This document shows positions 1-6,592 of a DNA stretch of 12,232 bases, in pieces. Origin of the DNA: CAYXWH01 sp964468755. Lineage in GTDB: Bacteria; Chloroflexota; Dehalococcoidia; Dehalococcoidales; RBG-16-60-22. The translations under genes and the position numbers were made by a program. Location: contig CAYXWH010000055.1 in the NCBI GenBank assembly GCA_964468755.1, positions 1-12,232 on the forward strand. Direction: 5' to 3'. A model generated the notes under the pieces. It was not told the DNA's origin. It did no database searches and saw only the letters and a list, made by a program, of their open reading frames with translations. Each line of letters begins with the position of its first letter. Positions within the stretch are counted from its first letter, which is position 1.

Positions 1-152
1 GGTGCCAAAGAAACAACCCAAGAGAGGCAGATTATGGCTTAATGACGGTTCCTGCATCAGGCTTTGGCCGGAGTATAAGGATCATGTCTGGAATTATTAG
101 ACATTTCTTGAGATGTTGGAGATTCGACAGTATCAAATTCAAGGACAAATGA
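1..152 (+). pseudogene. IS3-family transposase (OrfB) remnant, truncated
   Basis: Reading from base 2, 32 residues run to a TAG at 98-100. They contain the segment KRGRLWLNDGSCIRL followed by PEY..HVWNY, which I recognise as the stretch just before and into the DDE catalytic core of IS3-family (IS407-like) OrfB transposases. After the stop the expected continuation (aspartate, then a DRTxDGRKF-type motif) is missing in frame. A weak echo, RFDSIKFK, appears in another frame at 120-143 and ends at a TGA at 150-152, so the copy appears broken by stops and frameshifts. The 5' part lies outside the window. It faces the arsM gene convergently. Recognition of the family is from memory of the motif; the frameshift reading is inference. 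Confidence 0.75.
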
Positions 153-189
153 ATCACATGAAAAATATTGGCTTTTCTTCTATGGCAAC

Positions 190-1044
190 TTATTTTGTAT
201 CCGGATTGAGAGGTGCCTTGATAGCCGTAAAGTGAATGCTGGCCACTTTACCTTGTAACCCGGTGAAGTCCTCTTCCATAGGGTCAGTGATATATTCTTT
301 ACCTGGGCAACAAGCTATTGCTTCCAGTTCGTCGAGAGTGAGGATATGACGATCTACAATCTGAATATCAATAAAACCTGCTTGTTTCGCCATCTGCCAG
401 TAGTCTTCTTCCGCTATAGCCCCTCCCAAGCACCCTGCCCAGTTTAACCTGAGACGCTCTTGCAGCTCGGTATCGAAGTCCTTGGTGAGAACAATATCTG
501 AAACAGCGATTCTGCCGCCAGGTTGCAGAATGCGAAAGGCTTCTTGGAGAACGATGTTCTTATCCTGGCACAGGTTTATGGCGCAGTTGGATATCAGGAC
601 ATCCGCGAAATTGCCTGGTAGCCCTGTCTTTCTCATATCGGTAACAAGAAGTTCAATATCTATGTCTGGCAAGCCTGCGTCAACCACAGCCTGCTTGGCC
701 TGTTCAATCATTTGATAGGTAACATCTATACCGATCACTTTGCCCTGCGAGCCGACCTTATGAGCAGCCAGGATAACGTCTATCCCACTTCCACAACCGA
801 AATCCACGACCACATCACCCGGCTGAATAGTAGCAAAACTTAGCGGATTGCCGCAGCCCCGTGACAGGCCAAGAGCATTCATTGGAACCATAAATATTTC
901 ATCCAGGGTATAGAGTCCCTCATCTACCGCATAGCCCGAACCGGGAAGTTTCATAATTGAACAGCAGGATTCCACTAAACCACCTGTTTCGGCAAATTTA
1001 CCATAGCGACTCCTCACCCTCTGTGCAATCTCTTCACTCGCCAT
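190..1044 (-). CDS. arsM: Arsenite methyltransferase (ArsM-type, SAM-dependent)
   Basis: A 284-residue cytosolic class I methyltransferase predicted to methylate trivalent arsenic with S-adenosylmethionine. The SAM-binding motif VVDFGCGSG lies at residues 79-87, with an acidic GIDV at 105-108 and a post-motif PGGRIAVSD at 175-183. ArsM enzymes bind As(III) through three conserved cysteines; the equivalents are visible as Cys64 (RGCGNP), Cys154 (SNCAINL) and Cys205 (AGCLGGAI). Additional Cys pairs occur at 27-28 and 245-246. Length fits the bacterial ArsM family. The ATG at 1042-1044 is preceded by AGGGAG (1053-1058, complement) at 8-nt spacing, which sits two bases after a perfect 16-bp hairpin. 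It lies 68 bases downstream of the OsmC-like gene on the same strand, so co-transcription is likely. The stop is TAA. No clear terminator is visible downstream. Methylation of another metalloid, such as selenium, cannot be excluded. Confidence 0.9.
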   Translation of the reverse strand: MASEEIAQRVRSRYGKFAETGGLVESCCSIMKLPGSGYAVDEGLYTLDEIFMVPMNALGLSRGCGNPLSFATIQPGDVVVDFGCGSGIDVILAAHKVGSQGKVIGIDVTYQMIEQAKQAVVDAGLPDIDIELLVTDMRKTGLPGNFADVLISNCAINLCQDKNIVLQEAFRILQPGGRIAVSDIVLTKDFDTELQERLRLNWAGCLGGAIAEEDYWQMAKQAGFIDIQIVDRHILTLDELEAIACCPGKEYITDPMEEDFTGLQGKVASIHFTAIKAPLNPDTK

Positions 1045-1059
1045 CCACTTTGCTCCCTA

Positions 1060-1098
1060 CACATTGAGCCATGCATTATTATTGCATGGCTCAATGTG
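1060..1098 (-). promoter_or_regulatory. Perfect 16-bp inverted repeat before the arsM ribosome binding site
   Basis: The arms 1060-1075 and 1083-1098 are perfect reverse complements with a 7-base A/T loop (1076-1082). In the minus-strand transcript the hairpin starts 14 bases after the osmC stop codon and ends two bases before the AGGGAG of arsM. There is no T-run on either side, so it is not a classic terminator. It could be a dyad operator, an RNA element controlling arsM translation, or a processing/stability hairpin. The structure is seen directly; the role is inference. Confidence 0.75.
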
Positions 1099-1112
1099 CA
1101 TATTAATACTAT

Positions 1113-1634
1113 CTATTTATTACTATCGCCTTGCCCGGCTATATTTTTATTCTCCTCGATTTCCCAGGTGTAATTCATATCTATACCTCGCTGGAAGGTC
1201 CGATAAACCGCACATCCCTGATCGATTTCTTTGAGTACTCGTTCTGCGCACTCACGTTTTCCGGGAGGGATAATGAGTTGAAAATTTATGCGGACTTTAT
1301 CTAGCAAACGCCTCGGGTATTCTCCTATTATACCCTGGGCATGTATACCTACCCTCGGCTCGTAAAAGTAATCTGCTTCTATATCAGCCGTTATCCGACT
1401 ATTGTGACTATAAATCCCGCACACTGACAGTGTGCCTTCTAACGTGCTGATCATTCAACTGCCGAGAGTACCGGTTAAAAAGTGAAAGGAATGCATTTGG
1501 GAAAGGTCTGCCGGGACCCCTTCCTTGGCCACATCGGGATTAGCTATCGAATCGATTGACCCCTGCACTCCCTCGAAGGTGGCTCTCCTTAACCAGCCAC
1601 CTTCTAACGTTATCCTACCTTTTAAGTCAGCCAT
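1113..1634 (-). CDS. OsmC-family protein, probable selenoprotein with in-frame UGA (Sec60)
   Basis: Read as one 173-residue protein with TGA codon 60 (1455-1457) translated as selenocysteine. OsmC/Ohr proteins are thiol peroxidases that reduce organic hydroperoxides with two cysteines: one at the start of the central helix, the other near the C-terminus. Here the first half ends FHFLTGTLGS, then UGA, then MISTLEG, matching the family pattern of a hydrophobic stretch, LaaLgsC and a helix, so the UGA replaces the catalytic cysteine. The partner is Cys141 in QGCAVYRTFQRGI, the typical C-terminal OsmC motif. Other cysteines are Cys72 and Cys129. The ATG at 1632-1634 has a strong AAGGAGG six bases upstream. 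The ATG straight after the TGA has no ribosome binding site and would give a protein lacking the N-terminal strands. A SECIS-like hairpin lies at 1419-1435. The stop is TAG. UGA is a normal stop in two neighbouring genes. Alternatives are a nonsense-mutated pseudogene or an assembly error. It sits between the M24-fold gene and arsM on the same strand. Confidence 0.82.
1419..1435 (-). promoter_or_regulatory. Bacterial SECIS-like stem-loop
   Basis: In the mRNA the stem GCACACU / AGUGUGC (7 perfect pairs) closes a 3-base GUC loop. The loop begins 26 nt after the UGA at 1455-1457. The bacterial SECIS model as I know it needs an apical loop 16-37 nt after UGA, a 4-16 bp stem, a 3-14 nt loop, and a G within the first two loop positions; all four are met. 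The E. coli fdhF SECIS also carries a G-U-C within its loop. Function (SelB binding) is inferred. Confidence 0.75.
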
Positions 1635-1640
1635 TTCTTT

Positions 1641-1647
1641 CCTCCTT
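1641..1647 (-). promoter_or_regulatory. Strong ribosome binding site that fixes the osmC start
   Basis: The minus strand reads AAGGAGG, six bases before the ATG at 1632-1634. It decides that translation starts upstream of the in-frame TGA and not at the ATG at 1452-1454, which lacks any such site. Confidence 0.85.
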
Positions 1648-1795
1648 TTATCTTCAGCAGACTCGCTTCTTTACTTGTTCCATGTATATCTTGCCTTTTA
1701 TCCCTTTTTCTGCTAATGCACACCTCCCGATAGCATATTTTCAAACCTTATGCCAGGTATTTTCACTTGCGCCAAATATTCCGATATTCGACTAT

Positions 1796-2959
1796 TTAAC
1801 CAGGAATCATCTCAGGAAGTCCCGGCAAAAAGGGCGTCATCCACCGTGTGGTATCCTCGCCTATAAAATACATATCCCCGCCCCAGGCCACCGGTCCCCG
1901 GGCTCCCTTATTTCTTATCATGGGATGAAACTCATACACTTCATTAGGCATGAGTGTCCAATCCGGGAAAAGCGGTTTCGGACTTATTGAAGATTCCTCA
2001 AAAAAGTGCAGCCCTATTCCGTGACCCATGTTATAATATTCATAACCCCAGTCATTAACCAGGTTTGCTATCTTTTCTGCAACTTCACTCATCCGCCGTC
2101 CCGGCCGGAACTCCTGCGGCACGATGCGTCGCAGCTCCCCCCATAGCTCAAACATCCGTTTTAGCTCCCCTTTGGGCTCTTCCCAACAATAGGTCCTTAT
2201 CGCCTGGAAAGCATAGCCCCTCATCCTGGCGAATTCCGGAGCGAACACTACCGGGTTCGTCTTCCGTATCACCGTCTCACCGGCAGGCCACGGCCAGGGT
2301 ATCTCGGGATTGTTGACCATTAACCACAGCCGGCGGTCAATACCATGAGCTTTTACCACCTCTTCCACTTTCGCCACCACCTCCTCCTCCTTCAGACCTG
2401 GTTTCAGATTAGCCAGGAAAGCCCGGTGAGCCAGCTCGCCGATACGTACCGCCTCCTCTATCAGCTTGAGCTCTTCCTGGCTTTTCTGCGCCCGCATTTC
2501 CGCCAGCCAGCGGGTAACATCCACCAGTTCGGTATCAGGACATAACTCTTTGAATGCCAGGTAGTCGCGCACCGGCCATCCACCGGGATTGTCGACGCCA
2601 ATGCGCTCTTTCTGTAAACCAAGCCTGATGAGCTGTTGGGCGAGGTCAGCGCCTTTGTTGTTTGAATCGATGATGTTTTCTGCGGGGATCCAGGACAGTA
2701 TCCTGGCGAAGGTACCAAACTCATCTCCGGTGGTCAGTAATACCGGCTCTCCCTCCGCCGGTATGAGCAGCATATGTTCACAAGTGGCAAAAAACCACAC
2801 GTTGGTAAAGTAACGGCAGGCTACGTCTCTCTTGTGCCCGTCATTAGCGTAGATAACAATGGCGGCCAGCCCCTCCTGCGCCATCTTTTTCTTAACCAGC
2901 GACCAGCGGCGCTCTTTCTCCTTTAAACTCAATTCCGGTTTCATGTCCTTCGGGTCCAT
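1796..2959 (-). CDS. M24-fold (creatinase / Xaa-Pro peptidase-like) protein with altered active site
   Basis: A 387-residue cytosolic protein with the two-part layout of creatinase and prolidase: an N-terminal creatinase-like domain (about 15-150) and a C-terminal pita-bread domain (about 160-380). Active M24 metallopeptidases need two Asp (D-x-G...GY.sD.tRT), a His in HGIGL, and two Glu. Here the HGIGL His is kept (His313), and a late Glu (Glu368 in GEDT) is kept. The Asp pair is absent: the segment reads PVVFAPEFARMRGYAFQAIRTY (in pieces, about 236-257), and the EPG glutamate is replaced (EFHPM, His346). Creatinase itself is a metal-free M24 member, so a creatinase-like amidinohydrolase or another metal-independent C-N hydrolase is plausible, as is a non-catalytic role. 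The ATG is preceded by GGAGG with about 7-base spacing. The stop is TAA. It lies 409 bases after the oxidoreductase gene and 161 bases before the OsmC gene, on the same strand. Substrate is unknown. Confidence 0.8.
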   Translation of the reverse strand: MDPKDMKPELSLKEKERRWSLVKKKMAQEGLAAIVIYANDGHKRDVACRYFTNVWFFATCEHMLLIPAEGEPVLLTTGDEFGTFARILSWIPAENIIDSNNKGADLAQQLIRLGLQKERIGVDNPGGWPVRDYLAFKELCPDTELVDVTRWLAEMRAQKSQEELKLIEEAVRIGELAHRAFLANLKPGLKEEEVVAKVEEVVKAHGIDRRLWLMVNNPEIPWPWPAGETVIRKTNPVVFAPEFARMRGYAFQAIRTYCWEEPKGELKRMFELWGELRRIVPQEFRPGRRMSEVAEKIANLVNDWGYEYYNMGHGIGLHFFEESSISPKPLFPDWTLMPNEVYEFHPMIRNKGARGPVAWGGDMYFIGEDTTRWMTPFLPGLPEMIPG

Positions 2960-3368
2960 TCTTTACCTCCGGTGATAAAATAGACTCACACCCTAGCATG
3001 ATATTAACCATATTGCCAAACTAAGGTAAAACGCTCTCTTAAACCTTCTCTTCTTGTTGACCCATTATCCTTAAATAATAACAGACCTGTATTGAAGCGA
3101 AATTAAATTATTTCCTGGCTTCCTCCTGAATGCCCCAAGCACATTCGAGCTTGATTCATCTTCTCTATACTCCGTAGAAATATCCGATATGCGATTTTAT
3201 CGCAAATTACTATTTCGAAGATATTCCCCATTTAAATTTTACTATACCGCGGGTGAAACTCTAGTCAAAATGTTATTATGTAGCAGTTACAGACTGGTTA
3301 CAATCTTAACGAAGCTCTTCACTTACCAGTCGCAGTGCACTACATCACAAGCGAACGGGTTCTTGAAA
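2960..3368. other. Intergenic region between the oxidoreductase and M24-fold genes
   Basis: 409 bases of AT-rich sequence without a convincing gene. It holds the ribosome binding site of the M24-fold gene (GGAGG just above 2959). A short hairpin lies at 3190-3204 (TGCGAT / ATCGCA around three bases) without a following T-run. A long-range ACTGGT / ACCAGT pair sits at 3293-3298 and 3325-3330. I find no promoter with good -35 and -10 matches and no clear terminator, so it is open whether the M24-fold gene has its own transcript. Confidence 0.5.
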
Positions 3369-4385
3369 TCATGCTATTTTAACTGCCATACCCCTACGGC
3401 TCGATTCGATAATCGCATTGGTAATACCGACCATCTTCAGTCCGTTTTCGCCGGAAATATACGGCTCGGTATCATCCTCTATCCACTTGTTGACGGCTGC
3501 TATTACCCGGCTATTGTTATATAGTGAAGGCTCTTCGGTAGGGAAAGTCATCCTGACGTTCAGGGAGTCACCATCCACCAAGAGTTCACCAAGTTTTTCT
3601 ATTTGCCTACCGAGTGTCCTTTTGCACGTTAGCTTGGCCTTACTGCCATATAAAACAGCATCGTTATCCGAAGCAGGAGCCAGTATGCCGGCGGTCACCA
3701 TCCCATGTGCCCCATTTTCGAATTTAAGAATACAGTAGACCATTTCATCTACTGGGTGCCGTGGTGGCTCTTCATCTGTCATGGCTCGTACTTCAGTGAC
3801 TTCGCTATCCAATAAATAACGGAGTAAATCAACGCAATGTATCCCCTGACCCATCAGAGCTCCGGCTCCTGCCATACTGGGGTCGCTTCGCCACCCTTTT
3901 AGTGGTACAGTAGCACTCGGATGGCAAAGCTGCACTTTGGCGACACTTATATTACCGATATCGCCAGACTGGATGTAGCGGCGTGCCTCTACGTGTGCCG
4001 GGTGATATCTATGTTGGTAGCATACTCCCAGCTTGACCTTGTTCTTGTTGCAGGCTTGTAGCATAGAGTCACAATCAGCTACCGTTAATGCCATGGGCTT
4101 TTCGCAGAGTATATGTTTGCCTGCTTCTGCCACCTCTACAGCTTGTTGTACGTGGAGATTATTAGGCGTAGCGATATAGACGACATCGAGTTCAGGGTCT
4201 TGCAGCATTTTATCCAGTGAGTCATATGCCTGTACAACTCCGTGCTTGGCTGCGAACCCCCGGGCTCTCTGTATATCGCGACTACATACCGCGACCAACC
4301 TGGCATTGGCGGACTGGTTGAGGGCAGGAGCCATCTCATGGTCGGCATGAGTGCCTATACCAACAATACCCCATCCGATGGTCAT
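3369..4385 (-). CDS. Gfo/Idh/MocA-family NAD(P)-dependent oxidoreductase
   Basis: A 338-residue cytosolic dehydrogenase of the glucose-fructose oxidoreductase / inositol dehydrogenase family, which oxidises or reduces sugar, inositol or related hydroxyl compounds. The N-terminal Rossmann fold has GIVGIG at 6-11 and a sugar-dehydrogenase-like IATPNNLH at 71-78. The family EKP motif is at 95-97, giving the conserved lysine Lys96. The C-terminal domain has the GIH..DLLRYLL motif (His183), with Gly replacing the usual Asp four residues before the His (MGQGIH). The ATG is preceded by GAGGAG at about 6-base spacing. The stop is TGA, showing that UGA is a normal stop in this genome. It follows dctM by 72 bases on the same strand, so it may act on the compound imported by the TRAP system. 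Substrate cannot be told from sequence. Confidence 0.88.
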   Translation of the reverse strand: MTIGWGIVGIGTHADHEMAPALNQSANARLVAVCSRDIQRARGFAAKHGVVQAYDSLDKMLQDPELDVVYIATPNNLHVQQAVEVAEAGKHILCEKPMALTVADCDSMLQACNKNKVKLGVCYQHRYHPAHVEARRYIQSGDIGNISVAKVQLCHPSATVPLKGWRSDPSMAGAGALMGQGIHCVDLLRYLLDSEVTEVRAMTDEEPPRHPVDEMVYCILKFENGAHGMVTAGILAPASDNDAVLYGSKAKLTCKRTLGRQIEKLGELLVDGDSLNVRMTFPTEEPSLYNNSRVIAAVNKWIEDDTEPYISGENGLKMVGITNAIIESSRRGMAVKIA

Positions 4386-4457
4386 AAGTATCTCCTCTAC
4401 GCTTACTTCATAAATGTCTTTTAAATAGGAAAACGCGTCAAGAACATAGTCAAGGTT

Positions 4458-5771
4458 CTATTTCATCATAAGTCCAGGTAACCCGGTGATGATACAGGGA
4501 AAGGCGGCGAGAATCGCCAATCCCACCAGCATTATAATAAAGAAGGGTATGACCGACCTGAATAGCGCTTCCAGCGTTACGGCATCCCCGGCAGCCGCCT
4601 TAGTTACGAATACGTTTATCCCTACTGGAGGGGTTAGCAGCCCAACTTCCATGGCAACAATAACCAGAACCCCAAACCATATGGGGTCCCAGCCCATGGC
4701 TTGGGAGATGGGGAAGATGACGGGTATGGTGAGGGTCACCATTGATATGGAGTCAAGGATGCAACCCAGTGCCAGATACAGAACTAAAATCACACCGAGG
4801 ACTAACATCGGGGACATATCGGCATTTCCTATGGCTTGACTCAGTGAGACCGGCAAGCCACTTAGGGCTAGGAACCGGCCATAGAGTATGGCACCGGCGA
4901 AGAGAAAGAAAATCATCGCATTGGTTCGGCCCGCATCTCGTAAGGTGGTCATGATTGCACGCCGGTTGAGCTTTCTGAGGGCAAGGGCAATAATAAAAGC
5001 ACCACAGGCACCGACCGCTCCAGCCTCCTCCGGTGTGAACACCCCGGCATAGATGCCGCCCAGTACCAGTAATCCCAGTATCGCTATTCCCCATACTTTC
5101 CTAAGAGATATAAGTTTATCTTTCCATCTGAATCTTTCCGGGGCTACCGGGGCGAGACTCCGATTCACTCTTACCATTACCCCTACACCAACGCAGTAGA
5201 GAAATGCCAGAAGCAAGCCTGGGCCAATGCCACCTATGAAAAGCCTGCCTATTGACTGCTCAGTTAATGAACCGTAGACAATCATGAGAACGCTGGGAGG
5301 AATGAGCATCGCCAGCGTACCTGCCGCCACAATAGAACTGCAGGCAAATCTGGGCTCATAGCCATGGCTTTGCATCTCCGGTAGACTGAACTTGGTGAAA
5401 ACAACGCAGGCGGCACCACTTGACCCACAAGCGGCACCAAACATTGCATTGGCACCTATGGTAGCCATTGCCAGACCACCCCGGATCCCGCCTATCCAGC
5501 TTCGCAGGGCATTATATGAGTCGGCGGCGAAGCCAGCATGACCGGCGAAGGTGCCCATGAGCATAAACAAGGGAAGAGCAGTAAGGGTAAATGTAGCCGT
5601 TACTGCGTATGGCTGCGTGCCCAAAATATGAACGGCTTCATTGAAATCCCCCACCAGCAGCCAGTAGCCCAAAAAACCTGTTAAGTACAGGGCTATTCCT
5701 ATATGCATTCTGAGTACCAGCATAATCAGCAAAAAAGGTATGCTGATTAGCCCTATAAGCTGCGAATCCAT
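4458..5771 (-). CDS. dctM: TRAP transporter large permease subunit (DctM-type)
   Basis: A 437-residue integral membrane protein with about twelve hydrophobic segments, forming the elevator-type transport subunit of a Na+-coupled TRAP transporter. Family signatures seen: GANAMFGAACGSSGAA at about 107-121, a Pro-Pro-Ser in the first half (IPPS, 157-160), EEAGAVGA in the middle (248-255), and the second-half repeat TPPVGINVFV (380-389). Length is normal. The ATG is 7 bases from the dctQ stop, with only a weak site (TTGAG) overlapping that stop, so translational coupling to dctQ is likely. The stop is TAG. Confidence 0.95.
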   Translation of the reverse strand: MDSQLIGLISIPFLLIMLVLRMHIGIALYLTGFLGYWLLVGDFNEAVHILGTQPYAVTATFTLTALPLFMLMGTFAGHAGFAADSYNALRSWIGGIRGGLAMATIGANAMFGAACGSSGAACVVFTKFSLPEMQSHGYEPRFACSSIVAAGTLAMLIPPSVLMIVYGSLTEQSIGRLFIGGIGPGLLLAFLYCVGVGVMVRVNRSLAPVAPERFRWKDKLISLRKVWGIAILGLLVLGGIYAGVFTPEEAGAVGACGAFIIALALRKLNRRAIMTTLRDAGRTNAMIFFLFAGAILYGRFLALSGLPVSLSQAIGNADMSPMLVLGVILVLYLALGCILDSISMVTLTIPVIFPISQAMGWDPIWFGVLVIVAMEVGLLTPPVGINVFVTKAAAGDAVTLEALFRSVIPFFIIMLVGLAILAAFPCIITGLPGLMMK

Positions 5772-5778
5772 CTAAATC

Positions 5779-6288
5779 TCAACTTTTAAAAACTTTACTG
5801 ATATTTAAGGATAAGCTGACAATGAACTGGAGCACCAGGATAAAACTACCCCACACCAAAACAAATTTTGCCGGGTAAAGTGGCAGCCGCAGCCACCCTG
5901 ACATGCGCTGGTCAATACTCAATGAATACATGGCCTGCCCCCATGCCTGCCAGCATATCACGCCATAAATCAATATAGCTGCCAGGCAGGCAACTACATT
6001 TAGCAATTGTAGCTGCCTGGGTGTAGCCCATCTCTCTATTAGCTGGATTCTTATGTGCTGTCCCGTTGCCTCGGTGTGAGCATAGGCAAGGAAAACTATG
6101 AATACCATTGCCGACTCGCCTATTTCGAGGGTCCCTGGGATTGGTGAATTGAAAACGTAGCGTCCGACAACGTCCGCAGTTACGAGAAACATCAACAGAA
6201 TTATGAGTATTGAAGATGCCTCGGAACAGAAGGTAACGACTGCCGTAAAAGAAGTGTACAATCTTTTCAGAGCTGGCATAGCGTTCAT
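5779..6288 (-). CDS. dctQ: TRAP transporter small permease subunit (DctQ-type)
   Basis: A 169-residue membrane protein with four predicted helices, the scaffold partner of DctM. The family motif DVVGRYVFNSPIPGTLEI is at about 39-56, followed by HIRIQLI (78-84), typical of DctQ. The frame is open further upstream to an ATG at 6385-6387, but I chose the ATG at 6286-6288: it has AGGGAG a few bases upstream, gives the usual family length, and starts just before the first helix. The extra 33 residues of the longer version do not look like DctQ. The stop is TGA, 7 bases before dctM. Confidence 0.9.
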   Translation of the reverse strand: MNAMPALKRLYTSFTAVVTFCSEASSILIILLMFLVTADVVGRYVFNSPIPGTLEIGESAMVFIVFLAYAHTEATGQHIRIQLIERWATPRQLQLLNVVACLAAILIYGVICWQAWGQAMYSLSIDQRMSGWLRLPLYPAKFVLVWGSFILVLQFIVSLSLNISKVFKS

Positions 6289-6442
6289 TAGTCTCCCTGT
6301 ATCATATCCCAGGTGTCCAGTGAAACAGGTTAGGAAGTTTAAAGAGATTGCCGTGTTAAAGTGCTGATACTCCGCACACCAGAACAACTTCGACAGGTCG
6401 CTTGTTCTATGAGTGCATCCTAAGCAAGCCGATCACACCACC

Positions 6443-6478
6443 CGGATCCGGCAGGTTTGTCTCAACCCGCCGAATCCG
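6443..6478 (-). promoter_or_regulatory. Strong intercistronic hairpin between dctP and dctQ
   Basis: In the minus-strand RNA, arms at 6478-6464 and 6457-6443 pair over 15 positions, including two G-U wobbles, closing a 6-base loop (6458-6463). It lies about 115 bases after the dctP stop and about 155 bases before the dctQ start, inside a 304-base intercistronic space. No T-run follows, so a full intrinsic terminator is unlikely. A stem-loop here would fit the usual need for more binding protein than permease, by protecting the upstream dctP mRNA. The pairing is seen; the role is inference. I see no gene in the rest of the 6289-6592 space. Confidence 0.7.
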
Positions 6479-6592
6479 TTGGTAATCCGTATCCCAATCA
6501 TTTACCCATGTCAGCTGAAGTAATCGCTTGTGAGCAAGTGAGCCTGTCTGGTGGCTGATAACAACCGCACTCTGAGCCACAAAAAGCCAGGC

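Noticed and set aside
1113..1454. A stand-alone 113-residue protein starting right after the TGA.
   Set aside because: Its ATG has no ribosome binding site, it would lack the N-terminal strands and the first catalytic position of the OsmC fold, and the in-frame upstream part with a strong site completes the family.
3190..3204. Short hairpin after the oxidoreductase gene as a terminator.
   Set aside because: Only six pairs, far from the stop codon, and no T-run follows.
5779..6387. Longer DctQ starting at 6387.
   Set aside because: The extra 33 residues do not resemble DctQ. The ATG at 6286-6288 has a good AGGGAG site and gives normal length.
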